Program-made: the position numbers and the translations under genes
Part shown: piece after piece, positions 13,859 through 26,498 of the stretch
Layout of the letters: each line of letters begins with the position of its first letter
Position numbering within the stretch: position 1 is the stretch's first letter
The notes under the pieces: model-generated
What the model was told of the DNA's origin: nothing
Seen by the model: only the letters and a program-made list of their open reading frames with translations
The model's database searches: none
Assembly (NCBI RefSeq): GCF_022539665.2
Contig: NC_081336.1
Span: 3,286,001 to 3,350,000 of the forward strand
Length of the DNA: 64,000 nt
Source of the DNA: Daphnia carinata
Taxonomy: Eukaryota > Arthropoda > Branchiopoda > Diplostraca > Daphniidae
Direction of reading: 5' to 3'

Positions 13859-16800
13859 ATGCTCGTTTACCCTCACAGCCCGATAGACTCGGTAAGTCCA
13901 AAACGTTTTTTTTTATTCTTTCTGTTTTGGGACAAAAAAAAAAGTTCACCTGTGAAACTGGAATGTCAAGTAAAATCACATACGCACAGAAAACTAGAGA
14001 AAATAGCTGATTTTCAGGTGCAGCTTTCTCCTGAAGAAAGCCTTTAGGGAGGGAAGCTAGATGCTTTTTTTATTTTGTATTTTGTTTCTCCGATTCTGAC
14101 GTCAACGGCGACCCACTTTCTCTTTACTACTTCCCCCCTCCAAAATTTGAAATTTCCCCTCGTCCCAGCCAGTAAAAAGAAGAAAAGAATTGATGTTTAT
14201 CGTTGTCCAAAGTTCTTTCTCTGGTGGGCGTAAAATGTAGAAGGGAAAACAAAACTTAGAAAGAGAAAGAAATAAACAAAATTAGTTTCGAATTCGACGA
14301 CGCCATTGATTTCAAGTAATATTGTGCGCGACTCCCCTGAAGAGGTTCACAAGTTGAATTTGATTGGATTGTTTTGCTCATGGAATGTTGACGGCTAACA
14401 GATGGCTCAGTTGGTGCCTTGCAGCGCTGCCTACCCGCAGCCTCTGATGCAGCAGCCGAATTCCGCCGCCATCCAGGCATCGTCGACGTTGGCGGATTTT
14501 AATCAACACCACCAACAACAACACAACGGTGGTGGGCAAAACTTCCTGGAAGTGCCTTACACTGGCGGACAGACTGTGCCTTCGTCGCCCACCTTCTCTA
14601 CGTGGAACTATTCACCGCCGTCGTATTGGTCCGATTACAACCGATCACCGCCAATGGTCATCAAAAGCGAACCACTTGGATGCAATAACTCGCAAACAGA
14701 CGAAATTGTAGCTGCATCATCGTTGGAAGAATTGCTGGACGATTACACGTTTGATTACTACAGCGACATAAAAGATTTGGAAGAAAATAACAATAGCAGC
14801 AGCAGTAAGCCTATCACGATTAAGCAGGAAGAGCAGGCCAGCAGCCAAGGTCACGCCCTGTTGCGCCAGTGCCTACGCCCGGCCGCCGACGATTACCAGC
14901 AACGCTGCCATTTGCAATTCCTCAATCAGATCGGATCGGCCATCGCTGCTCTTCCTCCAGCTCAACATCAGCTTCAGGAGATGAGCATAAAAACGGAAAA
15001 GCCTTCCAATGCTGCCTATTGGCCAAACGGCAATCCTAACAGTGCTCAGGGATTGGCATCAGTTCTCAGTCTGGTCATGGAACAGGTCAACGAGGAAGTA
15101 CGCTCCACCTGCGAGATCCTTGGTGTTTCTCCCAGTAAGTCTTACAACATTTTACATCTTCCTTTTTTCTTGTTTTTGAATTGTGGATTTCTCGTTATCT
15201 CGATCCATCAAGTGGTTGACTGAGAGGTGCGTGGTATGTAAATCAAACTCTTGGGAACGACCTCGCTCGACAGTCTTCTCAGGGTCTTTTTCTTTCGGGC
15301 AAAAGAGTTGCAGTCCGAAGAAAAAAAGAACTACTCCTCGGGCAGCTTTTTTTTTCTTCTTTCTTGTGATGGAAAAAAAAAATGTGAGCGCGCGCGATTC
15401 TAAAAATCCTCAAAGTCTCTCGCATTACTATTATTTTTCCTCGACCATATTTTATTCCATGGCGGCCCAAGGTCCCATATGTCCCGCGGCCAAAAATTCG
15501 TCCTGCGTTTCGTGCGGGAACCCCCTTTTACTATTTTTTTATTTTGTTTTATTTGCTTCTCTCCTTTTTCGAACGAAACAAAAGGGCGCCCAAAGGGAAG
15601 GTCAATCAGATGCAGAAAAAGAAAATATATAAATAAAATAAATAAAAGGCAAAAACTAGAAATAAAAAAGAGAACTGATTTTTTTTTTGACTTCTTGGCT
15701 CACGAAACCGCCCTCGTTTTTTCTTTTTCTTTTTTTTTTTTTGAATAATTCATCAGATTGAGATTTCCTGCAGCTAAAAACTCGACTCACGCTCTGTTAG
15801 ATTGTCCATCTTCTTTCATCTTTTGGCGACTGAATTTTCTTTTGGTCAGACGTGGAAAGCTCCCCGCAGGGCTAAAAATGGCGTCTGGGGGAGAGCGCCA
15901 ATCGCAAGAAAATAGAAAAACAAAAACGCCCCCTTCAACGATGGAAACAAAAACAGGTCCCTCTTTTCTCTCTTGCGGTTTGATTTGGGTTTTCATTTTT
16001 AAATGATGTCCAAGGTTGATGATTTCCCAACTGTGACAGCAGACCCTGTGCGACGTGTAGACTATTTTTTCTTTTGTTTCATTTCATTTCGAAGTGTATC
16101 ATAACGCGTCCGCGGCCGTGACTATGCCGCCCCTTTTTTTCCCCATTCGCGCTACGTTTGAGGCGACCTTACACGGTAACGAGTCAAGGCTCGTTTTTTG
16201 TTTCTCTCTCTCAATTCTAGTCAGGAATGGGGAAAAAAAATAAATCCTTCAAACCGCTCCCTTCTCTCTAAGCATGGCGTCATCGTCTGTTTTCGACATA
16301 ACGCTCGGAAAAACCCAAAAAAGATTTGCTTGAACACGCCCCTAACGACGATTGGTTTTTGCCGCCTCTTTTCTATATGCTGCCATCTAACGGAGAAATT
16401 TTAAACTAATGTTCTTTTTCTTTTAATTGTTAAGATCCGAGCCAGTGGTCAGCTGATGATGTTCGAGCTTGGCTTTTGTGGACGTCTCGCCAGTGCGCCT
16501 TGGGCCCAATTCCGCTGGAACGATTCCACATGGAAGGGGCCGTTTTGGTGGCTTTGACGGAGGAGGAATTCCGTACCAGAGCGCCTCAAGGTGGCGATAC
16601 TCTGTACGCTAAACTGGACATTTGGCGCTCGGCTTGGAACCAGCGCTCTGCAGCGGCGGCTGCAGCATCTAAAGCTGCAAATGTTTCCACCGCGCCCATG
16701 GTACCGACCATCCAAGTAGATGAACCTTGTGCGGATATGAGCGACCTGCTGGCTTGCTGGATCAACACCACGCAGGATCTCCAACAACCGCAACAATGTT

Positions 16801-17399
16801 CTTCCAACAGTATGCTGTCAGCTGGACAACACCTGCTGGCTGTACCCAGCCCAGCATCAACCTCATCTCAGCGTGGCGCACTTTCTCCTTATTCGGATCA
16901 CACACATTCCGGCTCGGAAGATATGGCCTCTGAAAGTATGTGAAATATTTTTTGGCTTCTTTATTCGCATTTTAATTAAACTGTTTCTTTGTTTTTGTTC
17001 CACCCCTTTTTTCCCCATTGAATAGTGGAAGAATTGGAAGATGAGGAAGAAGATGAGGAACGGGCAGGGTCTTCAGCATCGTCGAGAACGGGTCAAGCAA
17101 CAACGGCGCCATCTCCCAACGGCTCGCACATTCACCTGTGGCAATTCCTGAAAGAACTGCTCTCGCAGCCGGCCGTCCACGGTTCGGCCATCCGCTGGCT
17201 GGACCGGCAGAGGGGCGTTTTTAAGATTGAGGACAGCGTTCGGGTCGCCAAATTGTGGGGGAAGCGCAAAAACAGGCCGGCCATGAATTACGACAAGCTC
17301 AGCCGCTCCATCCGCCAATACTATCGTAAAGGCATTATGAAAAAGACGGAGCGGTCGCAGAGACTTGTCTACCAATTCTGCCAGCCCTACGCTCTGTAA
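13859..17399 (+). CDS. Ets98B: ETS transcription factor, PDEF/Ets98B type (pointed + ETS domains)
   Basis: A nuclear DNA-binding regulator. Four coding exons join in frame (13859-13891, 14402-15134, 16435-16935, 17026-17399), giving 546 residues. The short first exon (MLVYPHSPIDS) ends at a good donor in phase 0, and its partner exon begins exactly at an ATG, so translation could start at either. The first is preferred because it lies downstream of the Inr/DPE promoter. A SAM/pointed domain at about 256-320 (WSADDVRAWLLW, FHMEGAVLVALTEEEF) is followed by an acidic linker and a C-terminal ETS domain at about 457-540 (IHLWQFLKELL, RGVFKIEDS, KLWGKRKNRPAMNYDKLSR, YYRKGIMKK). The combination of a pointed domain and a C-terminal ETS ending in FCQPYAL identifies the SPDEF/Ets98B class rather than Ets1/pointed or yan. 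Gln/His-rich stretches occupy the N-terminal half. Intron 2 is 1.3 kb, long for this window. Confidence 0.93.
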
Positions 17400-18531
17400 T
17401 CACACTATCCATGACGAGAAACAACCAGATGTGTATATATATATATGTATATTATTTTTTTTAAAGATTTAATTTCATTTTTCCCAGTTATTATCCGCAT
17501 CTTTAACTGTAGTTAAAGTATTTAAGCGGTTTTACAAACTTTCGTTATCGTTTTATTTGTTATGTTTATGTATATGTACAAGGTCTGGTTGTCGTCTGGT
17601 TTCTCTTTGATACTCGAAGAGGAAATGTGTTATTTGTTCTAAATTGCAAGAGATCTATTGACCCCACTCATGTTTTGAACCCGTTCGTTTTGTCCACATG
17701 GAAGGTAATTTCCATGTCGTTTGCCCGTGTCGCCGAATTCCTTTTTATCAAATGTGTTTCTGTCTTGTTTGTCATTCCTCTCCATTGTTGTTTTTTTCCC
17801 GTTTTTTTTTATTGTTGCCCGGTTACTGACCGTCGATTCACCAATTCTATTCCCGTCATCAGTTCGTTACCATCCTGTAACTCGCCTCTTTCGCATCCGT
17901 TTTTTTTTAAACGGGTAATCCTTTGTTAGCGCTGGTGTTTACTTCCATCAGCAGCTCGGGGTTATTGTATGCGGCAAGAATGTGAAGTTTGTGGAGAGAA
18001 TTGATTTGATCGAGACATGACATTGGAATCGATTAGTTTCAGAATGGGCGATTTTTCTGTGTCCCATATATCTATGATATATTGCGTTCGGTAAGTTCCA
18101 TGAACAACCGCATTCACTTGTATTATGTGTTGCCCTCACAAAGTTGACCCATTATCTCCAAGTGTCTTAATTGATTTTTCCCGACTTGAAATCATCTCTT
18201 TATCTTGTGTCAAGACTGCAGTTAGCAATCTTGTTTATCTATCACGTGTCTTTACAAAATTTAGTGTCTTATCTTATACCTCTTGATGGTAATCCCCCCT
18301 CAGTACGAGCGTGAATATTTTCTTATCACGTTCATTTTGTTGTTTAAATTTTTCTTGTTTGTATGGCGATTGGAATCGGGGGAGTGGAGCTGGAAACTTT
18401 ATTTCACCGTATTGTGTTTTTGTTTTAAGTCTAGAACCTGGTGATGGTGCCTTGATTTTATTGTTTGGTCTTACCATTTTCTTCGAAGAAAATTCGTAAA
18501 TCCTGTATCGCGTATCAGAAAACTATCACAC

Positions 18532-18537
18532 AATAAA
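18532..18537 (+). terminator. Probable polyadenylation signal of the ETS gene
   Basis: AATAAA lies 1.13 kb after the Ets98B stop codon. The T-rich non-coding sequence in between (17400-18531) reads as a long 3' UTR, with no credible ORF. Nearer signals are absent. Confidence 0.45.
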
Positions 18538-18539
18538 TC

Positions 18540-19144
18540 ATATGATATATTATTAGGTGTGACAAGGTCTATGGGCAGTAAAATTTGCGCCGTTCTTTTC
18601 AAAAAAGTGCAGAACGTGTGAGAACTTTCCGTGGCAAACCGCAACTACATCTGCTGCGTACGTGTAAGTAGATGGTGTGTAATTAATAAAGGATACGGCT
18701 CGTAACTTGCTTAATCATGCGTTTTCTTCATAAAAAAACCTAAGTGAAAGTAGGCGACAAATAGTCGTCTTGTTTGTTGTGGTACTCTAGCGGAAAGTCA
18801 ATGAACCTTTGGCTTATACTCCTTTGCCAACAACACACACACACGGCACACACACGCAGACAGTCGTAAAGGAACCTGTTCTGTTGTTGTTGGTAACTTT
18901 GTTGCCTTGCGTGTATTCCAGACTTTCCTGTTTCACGTAGCCGTTTGGCTTATCTGCGACCGTCATCTTAAAAATAAAATCGAGGGGATGTTCACTATAG
19001 TTGTGGGTCTGGAGACCAGCTGAATTCTAGACTACGTGTAGCTTAGCCAGTGACAGTTGGGAATCCGTATTATTGTAAACTGTATGTGCGCTCAAAGCTC
19101 TGTCGTTTATGTACCGGTTGTTGTAAACGTGTCTTAGGTAGAAA
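18540..19144. other. Intergenic, GalNAc-transferase upstream region
   Basis: No gene is seen. A short imperfect CA repeat lies near 18831-18860. The region presumably carries the promoter and 5' UTR of the GalNAc-transferase that starts at 19145. Confidence 0.4.
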
Positions 19145-21802
19145 ATGCCGGCCATCACATTTTCGAGGCGACATTATCGTTTGGCCTTTCGTATCTTGCT
19201 TGTCTGTGTGGCATCTGGACTTCTATTAGTTTTTGTACTTTCGAAAGGGGATGTTGTCAACAAGGTTGACATTGAAGGTAAAGCTGCGTGGCTCAAAGAC
19301 TCCTGGGCAAATTTGCCAATGTATCAGGAGGATACTCGTGACTTTTGGCAGGTAACTCTAACTTCAATTTGTTTAATTGTATTTATTTAACTACCAAAGT
19401 ATCATTTCTCAGAAACCCCATTCCCTGAAAAAAATTGATTGGCATAATTACAAGCAAATTGAAGAAGAGTCCAAAAAAACTGGTAAAATGAGAAACAGTA
19501 ATTTCTAGAGTCTCATTGTTTTGAGCAGAATGTTTTTTGTCAGGTCCTGGAGAACAAGGATTGGCCTTCTACCTATCACCTGAGGATGAAAAACTTAAAG
19601 ATGCTTTGTACAAGGTCAACGGCTTCAATGCCCTTGTCAGTGATAGAATTAATCTCAGTCGTACATTAAAGGACATCAGGCATCCAGAGTACACTTTCCA
19701 CTCTCTATTAATTCATTTAAATTTTATATCTTTGGTTTGGTCTAACTATGACATGTTATCTGTATCCATAAGTTGCAAGGCACAAAATTATGTTGAAGAT
19801 CTTCCAACTGCCAGTATTGTGGTTCCCTTCCATAATGAGCATTTCTCCGTGTTGCTTCGAACAGCGTACAGTGCATTAAATCGAGCACCTGCCAACCTTT
19901 TGGAAGTGATCTTAGTCGATGATGCGTCCACCAAAGGTCTTTTCCCCCCTATTATGATGAATTGCTATGTAAGGTACTTAATTTATGTATTTATACAGAA
20001 CACAGCAAAAAACCGTTGGATGACTACGTCACCGAGCATATGCCCAGAGTTCGGGTCATTCATCTGGCCGAGAGATCCGGCCTTATCCGCGCTCGAATGG
20101 CTGGAGCTCGACGTGCCAAAGGCGATGTCATAATTTTTCTCGATTCTCATTCGGAGGCAAATGTCAACTGGCTTCCACCTTTGTTAGGTAAGCAAAATGA
20201 TCCGCTCGTCTTATATTACTTTTTTTTACTCGGAATTGAGCAATCAATTTTGAATATTGAATCAGATCCCATTGCTGAAGACTATCGAACTGTAGTCTGT
20301 CCATTTATAGACGTTATTGATTTTGAGACGTTCGCCTACAGGTAGTGGTTTCGTATTATTATTTGCCTTTCCAAGGAAGTAATAAAAAACATTGTAACTC
20401 TAGAGCTCAAGATGAAGGAGCGCGTGGAGCTTTCGACTGGGAATTCTTTTACAAAAGGTTGCCATTGCTCCCAGAAGACCTTAAACATCCTGCACGGCCT
20501 TTTAAAAGTCCAATCATGGCTGGCGGGCTCTTCGCCATCAGCAAAAAATTCTTTTTCGAATTAGGTGGCTACGATGAGGGTTTGGAAATTTGGGGCGGTG
20601 AACAATATGAACTTTCTTTCAAAGTACGAATTCATTCATGTTTCACGGTTGATTACTTGCTTCTGATGCTATTAATTTTCCACTTCCATACGGTCAGATA
20701 TGGCAGTGCGGTGGGCAGATGTTAGACGCCCCCTGCTCAAGGATTGGGCACATCTACCGGAAATATGCTCCATTCCCAAACAGTGCTAAAGGCGATTTTG
20801 TCGGCAGGGTACTTTCGTTTTGAATTGAACGGAAAACCGACAATATCTGTTAAACTTGTGGTTTGATTCGATTCAGAATTACAAACGTGTGGCCGAGGTA
20901 TGGATGGATGAATATAAAGAATATTTGTACTTGCGCCGTCCTCAATACCGCAACCTTGAAGTGGGTGATTTAACAGCTCAGTACGAAATTCGGGAGCGAC
21001 TCCAGTGCAAGGTGTGGTTCGGACGTTTCATCAATTATAAATTTTCACCGATTAACTTTTTCCTTTTAATTTTTCCAGTCGTTCAAATGGTTCATGAAAA
21101 ATATCGCCTTTGACCTGCCAAAGAAATACCCACCAATCGAACCTCCGGATTTTGCATCAGGCGAGGTATTTAGCTTGGTCGTTACATTTGGATACCTAAA
21201 TTTTAATGTTTCAATTGCCCCAGATTCGGAGCAAAGCTGACACGACTTTGTGTATCGATACGCAATTCAAGAAGGAAAATGAACGGTTTAATTTAGAACC
21301 GTGCGTCAAAGATGGTTTTGGTAGATCTGGTGAACAGGTAAACAAGGAGCGTTTGTTATTCAAAGGAGCATTATTGTTATTTTTTCTTTCGTAAATGAAA
21401 TGTATTTCACAGCAATTTGCGTTGACGTGGCACAAAGATATTCGACCGCATAAAAGAACCATGTGCTGGGACGTTTCAAGCCTCGATGCCCAGGCACCTG
21501 TTTTACTATGGGGATGCCATGGTTCCCAAGGAAACCAATTGTGGCGTTACGATCCAGTAAAATAAATTTATGTTTTTATATTATTTAGCGACACATTTAA
21601 AATCTACTTTTGTTTTCATAAAAAGGAAACTTTGCAGTTAATTCACGGAGGAAATCCTCGTTGCTTGGACTGTGATCCAGGCCGCAAAGAGCTTTATGTT
21701 GCAACCTGCAACAATGAGTCTCCGACTCAGCGCTGGACATTTGAACGATTCAACGAAACTGCACTGATGCGTTGGAATAATGCTGGAATAGACGAAATCT
21801 AG
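19145..21802 (+). CDS. Polypeptide N-acetylgalactosaminyltransferase (GALNT10-like)
   Basis: A Golgi type II membrane enzyme that starts mucin-type O-glycosylation by transferring GalNAc from UDP-GalNAc to Ser/Thr. Thirteen exons join in frame: 19145-19351, 19413-19482, 19544-19688, 19773-19936, 19999-20187, 20266-20341, 20404-20623, 20698-20808, 20877-21011, 21079-21165, 21224-21337, 21413-21556, 21626-21802 (612 residues). A short cytosolic tail is followed by one membrane span at about 13-33. The GT-A catalytic domain shows VPFHNE, VDDAS, the metal-binding DSH near residue 244 ([17 protein letters not shown]), and the Gal/GalNAc-T motif FDWEFFYKR...MAGGLFAI...[22 protein letters not shown]-terminal ricin-type beta-trefoil follows from about 480 (TLCIDT, GNQLW, CLDCD, QRW). 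The linker and [12 protein letters not shown] region look most like GALNT10, but the subfamily is a judgement. All catalytic motifs appear intact. Confidence 0.94.
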
Positions 21803-22362
21803 CTTTTCAAATATTTTTCGGTTTGACTACACATTTATTCTGTTTCTCCCAAACATTCGAAGCAGCTTGCTTCATTGTATTTTGATTTTGCATTCCATTT
21901 TGTTGTTTATTTGAAGGATGTTTAAGCTAAAGGGGTGTGCCATCATACTTTTGTTATCCACAGTTTTTGTGCCTTACAAACTTGGCAGTTAAAATTCCAA
22001 AAATTTCCATTCAAGAACCACCCATTTTGATACAGATGACATCCGCGGACCAGTTCTTTTTTGCCCTGCTGGATTCGTACCTGGTGATGTTTCCTGTGTT
22101 TTTTTCACGCATACAGTCAAGTGAAGCATGCTAGTAAGCTATTTTCTAATCACAATTAGAATCTTTTCCATACAAATATTTTGTTGCGGTGTTTAGGTCT
22201 CTCGTTTCATTCATCATCTACTGTTTGGTAAGTCAAGGTGCTAATCTCATCTAATTTCAATTGATTTATTGCCAATTAGTCAACGAATTGTCGATTGCTA
22301 TTGTGTTTGTTAATTCTAAAGTTGGATGGGGTAAGTAGTTGATGAGTTTCTCCTTCTGCAGC
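21803..22362. other. Convergent intergenic region
   Basis: AT-rich sequence between the 3' ends of the GalNAc-transferase (+) and the first astacin gene (-). It holds the 3' UTRs; no gene or repeat is recognised. Confidence 0.4.
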
Positions 22363-23665
22363 TTATGCGGTAGCAACGGCGTTTTTCTTTTCAGCACATC
22401 CGTAAAGCAAATTAAGGCCGGCCAAATCAAGCTTTAAAAAAAATTGAAGGAATGATTTATCAAGATTCTGGTTAATGTGCCAATTTGATATTTAATTACC
22501 TCGCTAAAACCTTCTCGTTGACCAATAGAAACGCCGTCAGGTACGATAATAGTTGGGACGTTGGGATCGACAGCGAAGGCGTATGCTCCGTAATGCATAA
22601 CGGATCCTTTAAATGCCAAGATCAATGCATAGTTTTTAATGATGCACTACAAATTTTTGCAGAAAAGATACTGCATTCTGCTAAAAGTGATGCTTACCGT
22701 AGTCGTAAGCCAGTCCTTGATCCGTGATGACATCAGTTCCGTAGCTCTCGAAGTTGCCTTCTTTGCCTTTTAAAAAAGTAAATAATCATAGTGGATTTGT
22801 CTTTGAAAGTCACATGTTATCAGTGCTTTGTGTATGTTACCTGGCTGAATGTTGGCGTAATTGATGGTTACATAATCATCGCGATCGGTGCGGCTCTGCT
22901 CGTGATAGAAACCCAGTGCGTGCAAGAATTCGTGAATGGGGGTTCCAGTTTTGCATCCAGTAGCTGTGCAACGGAAACAACCGGAGTCCAAGGATAGAGT
23001 CTGTGGCTGCAAAAGACGTGGGCGCCTACCGATGTAGCTGTAGCACCTTTTGTCACATTGGAAAACAAATGATAAGCGATTAGGAAAAGACGATTGGGAT
23101 GTCGTAATGTGAATTTACCCGCCACCAGTCTTCTGGACGGACACGTAGTATTCCTCGTTTGTGCGTTGAACGAATCTAATGCAGCTGTTGGCTTCGTAGA
23201 TGGCAAAAGCCTCATCGAGAGTTGCACGTTCCTGTGTAGCTGCAGCAAAGAAGAAGAAGCTTTTAACAGAGGTATTTTTTTAATTGATTCAGGAACTCAC
23301 TGAATCCGGCGCCAACAGTGTAATATACGATGCCATTAGGCCAAAGGATGGTGGGATCGATGACGGCACTCTTCGGCTGCTCATTTCATGTAATTAATTA
23401 ATACCATGTAAAGATAACTACCAATTTTCATAAAGCTATAGTATTTTACCGTCTCTCCTGGATTAATACCCATAATATCTCCTTCGAACAGGTCTGGGTT
23501 GAGCTCCGGATCTCTCTCTTCTACAGCCTTACCTTTTTTTTACAGAATACGATTTTAATCTTAAAATTAGAACTGCATTTTCAAGAATGAAATCTTACCT
23601 AAAGGATTGGCCCATCCTAAGGTAACTGCCAAGCAGAGGAGAACGAATGTGGCTGTGCGTAGCAT
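22363..23665 (-). CDS. Astacin-family (M12A) zinc metalloprotease, secreted (astacin A)
   Basis: A secreted zinc endopeptidase. Eight exons on the minus strand join in frame: 23599-23665, 23450-23532, 23301-23379, 23119-23239, 22841-23046, 22698-22766, 22500-22606, 22363-22431 (266 residues). The ATG at 23665 opens a hydrophobic signal peptide (MLRTATFVLLCLAVTLGWA). The propeptide carries FEGD, the aspartate switch (FxGD) that keeps astacins latent. The zinc site HEFLHALGFYHE spans about residues 155-166 and is canonical, and the Met-turn SVMHYG is in exon 7. The last exon encodes the usual C-terminal helix ending LNLLYGC. There are no EGF, CUB or ShK modules, so this is a minimal digestive or hatching-type astacin. 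It shares exon phases with two other intact copies at 34664-36133 and 45596-46893, showing local duplication. Confidence 0.93.
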
Positions 23666-23709
23666 CTTCGGGCGTTTGAATAAACATCAGTCTAACCGCT
23701 TAGGTCCCG

Positions 23710-23716
23710 TTTTATA
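23710..23716 (-). promoter_or_regulatory. TATA box of astacin A
   Basis: TATAAAA on the minus strand lies 45-51 bp before the ATG at 23665, leaving room for a very short 5' UTR. Other secreted genes in this window have TATA boxes at similar distances. Confidence 0.6.
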
Positions 23717-23719
23717 CTC

Positions 23720-25612
23720 GGCTTCAAACCTCAAATTTAAAAATTACTCAATTTCTATCTTTATCCAACGGTATTTGACATTGGCGATCAAAAGTCGTTG
23801 GTATCTAAAAACGTTTTTGTGTGCCGTGCGCACAGCCGAAGTGCGTCGTCTGCCACGTTTTTTTATTGCACGCCTTTCGGGTTTAACCGATATTTGATAA
23901 ACATCGAAAACATTGCAGTGTACAGAGTATACGATTAAAGTGTTTTATAGTTTGAGCCTGTCAACACATAATCACCAACAGTGTACAACTATCAGGTGTA
24001 AATGTCCACGAGCCGGACAGGACAAGGACTTTCTGCAGAGATAAGATAAAGTTGCATTTGCTAATCTGATATAATCAAACTCTGGTCAATGTGTAACGCT
24101 CCCGACTGCTTGAGGGATGTAACAAAACGGGATATTTGCCTAGTAATGGATAAAATTAAATGTTGTAAGCTATTTGTGAACTGTTTGATGATCCGGTTTA
24201 CCTAAGAATAATGCATACCATTGTCGTCTCCAATATCATGAATGCTTTGTTTGTTTGGTTATATTATGGGTTTAACTCGTAATTGTAATGCAATTAGATT
24301 CTTTTGTATACATGGCTCTACCACACATTACTAGTAAAGACGAGGAGAAAGCTTGAATGGTTTTGCTTTCCTCATCCTTTGGCTCGACTGTTCGAGAAGC
24401 TCCACATTTTTGAGGTAGGGAAGCGATCAGCGTGTGAGAAGTAGGAGGAAGGGTGATCAAGGAATCCATGATGGCCGCCGCCATTTTCTTTTTTCGCGCT
24501 TTCTTGCCATTTAGCCTCTCCCTCTAAGTGGAGCAGTTGAGGCTCAAATCGCACTCGTGATGTTTTGCATTTTTGTCTCTCACAAACGTTTACTTGAAAA
24601 TCAATCCCGACTGTTGCTCTTTATTGTGCATTAGTTTCTCAAAATGCCTGTAAATGCGGTTCTAAATTATATTTTCTCATTGTGCAAATGCAATACGATC
24701 TAACTCAAGTGTCGTGATACGTTTGGTTGAACTGGCAAACGGGATGGAAAATCTTCCAAGACTGTATGAACATGTGACAAGAAAAAGAACTGATATTTCC
24801 CAAAATAAATTCTACGCTGAACCAACGAAATTCTTCCCGCTCACCGCCTGTACATCTCGTCACAGCTGGCCAGAATCGAATAGCAGTTTGGATGGAGGTA
24901 GAGCAACAAAGGAGGTAGCCATTGCATCAGAAACAAGGTCAGTGCAGAAACGATGTATTTCTATTTGTGTAACTGAATTTGTAACTTATTTCGTCACGCC
25001 ATTCCAAATTGAAATCATGTAATGGGGCTTTTTGAATGTCAATGCCAGAGTTTGGTCTAAGCTAGTTTCAACGGTCGTTAGAGTAACCTATCTGCGTCTT
25101 TCACTTTACGTGTAGATGTGCGTTAAAAATTTCACTAATCGGTGGCAACGCAATGCTACAAATAGGAGAGCTGGGCACTGCCTTCTACCCGCTGGGTAGC
25201 CGGTATGTTAACGTAGGGCTGTTAGTTTCCCATCCGTTTTTTTGTCCATGTCCAGTAGAATTAGCGAAGTAAATGGCGTGAAACATCGTAAAGGTTAAAT
25301 GTTTTTTTTTCTTTTTATTATTGGCTTGTCATATACTGTTGACACCTGTTGCGTTGCACAGTTGTACGTACTTTGGACTTTATTATTTTAAGCTTCCAGC
25401 CATAACGCTCTAATTGTCTGTAATGTTTTAGTTACCACGCAACTTGGCCATTACATTTAAACTGCGAAATAAAGTAGTTAAACCGGACAAGGCTGTATTT
25501 GAACGTTCTGGTCCTTGTTGTTTTAAAGATAACGAATATTCGTGTCGTGAAGTTCGCAATGAGTTTAGCGTTTTGACCAGTTGGCATTTTCTTGGCGGTG
25601 ATGCATATGTAA
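23720..25612. other. Intergenic region with no confident gene
   Basis: No confident gene. A 70-codon minus-strand frame (24272-24484) begins MAAAIMDSLI within AAAATGGCGGC, a YY1-type motif that often covers start codons of housekeeping genes. It has no recognised homology or clear splice partner, so it may be a gene remnant or chance. Confidence 0.35.
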
Positions 25613-25685
25613 GATCGTGTGGCCTAATGGATAAGGCGTCGGACTTCTAATCCGAAAATTGCGGGTTCGAGTCCCGCCTCGAGTA
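25613..25685 (+). tRNA. tRNA-Arg(TCT)-like, intronless, possible pseudogene
   Basis: A 73-nt cloverleaf. The D arm is GCC..GGC, the anticodon arm TCGGA-CTTCTAA-TCCGA with anticodon TCT (reads AGA), and the T arm GCGGG-TTCGAGT-CCCGC. The acceptor arms GATCGTG and CTCGAGT show two mismatches and one G-U pair, weaker than in the copy at 26085. It lacks the intron found there. A TTTT terminator follows at about 25692. It could be a decaying copy or one that lost its intron. Confidence 0.65.
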
Positions 25686-26084
25686 AAATCATTTTGCTTT
25701 TTGAAAAAATGTGTTGTACGGTATCTGCTCGTTTATGTTTATTATATAATGGAAATGGAAATGAATTAACGACAAGCAAATACTTCTTTGAACACTTGAT
25801 CCCATTAATCTGTTTGAATGAGAGTAGCAGAATGTTAACCTGTTTTTCGAAATTATTTTCAATCTATATTTTTCCATTCATCATTGAATGAAAAAATTCG
25901 GTTTGCTTGACAAATTCATGTGACATCAATCCAAATCTGTTGTACAACATTTGAAATTGAATAGCTCGAACTGATGCGCTACCCTTACTTGTTGGGTAAT
26001 TCTCAATGGGTCATGAGAAGGGGTTGACGAGCAGGTTTTTACAGTCGCATTTTTTGTTTAGCTGGGGTAGATGGCCATTTAATA

Positions 26085-26172
26085 GGTCGTGTGGCCTAAT
26101 GGATAAGGCGTCGGACTTCTACCATTCAGCCGAGTCATCCGAAAATTGCGGGTTCGACTCCCGCCACGATTA
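26085..26172 (+). tRNA. tRNA-Arg(TCT) with 15-nt intron
   Basis: Acceptor GGTCGTG pairs fully with CACGATT, allowing G-U. The anticodon stem is TCGGA/TCCGA, the anticodon TCT at 26118-26120, and the T arm GCGGG-TTCGACT-CCCGC. A 15-nt insert, CCATTCAGCCGAGTC (26122-26136), sits after position 37, the canonical site of eukaryotic tRNA introns. tRNA-Arg(TCT) is among the intron-bearing isoacceptors in many animals. A T run for Pol III termination follows at 26173-26176. Confidence 0.88.
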
Positions 26173-26498
26173 TTTTAAGAATCAAACCGAGTTTCAGCTA
26201 CGTATGCAAATCACTGTATTGCAATATTGCTGATACTCGCATCGTAAATGGGCGTTACCGTAGAATCACAAAATCGTACAGGAGTGGAAAATTTGAAAGT
26301 ACTGGTCTATTTATAAATGCCAGACGGGGGATCACCAAAACCGAATAAAGAGGGAAATTTCATTTTACAACAGTTCACGTTTTCTTTTGAGAAAAGGGCG
26401 GTTTCGATAACCATCGGGCAACAATTTGATTTACAAAAACGTTTGGCATTTGCGTGATGCTTGAAAGAAGACTTGATGGAGGATCGGTGCTGATGTGG
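26173..26498. other. Spacer, 3' flank of cuticle gene A
   Basis: Non-coding sequence between the tRNA and the 3' end of the cuticle gene. A plus-strand AATAAA at about 26345 has no obvious gene upstream of it. Nothing else is recognised. Confidence 0.35.

Noticed and set aside
24272-24484. Minus-strand MAAAIMDS... frame as a gene
   Set aside because: A good start context and YY1-like motif are present, but there is no homology, partner exon or polyadenylation context; kept only as a note.
26346-26351. AATAAA as a plus-strand polyadenylation site
   Set aside because: No plus-strand protein gene ends nearby; the only upstream plus-strand feature is a Pol III tRNA.
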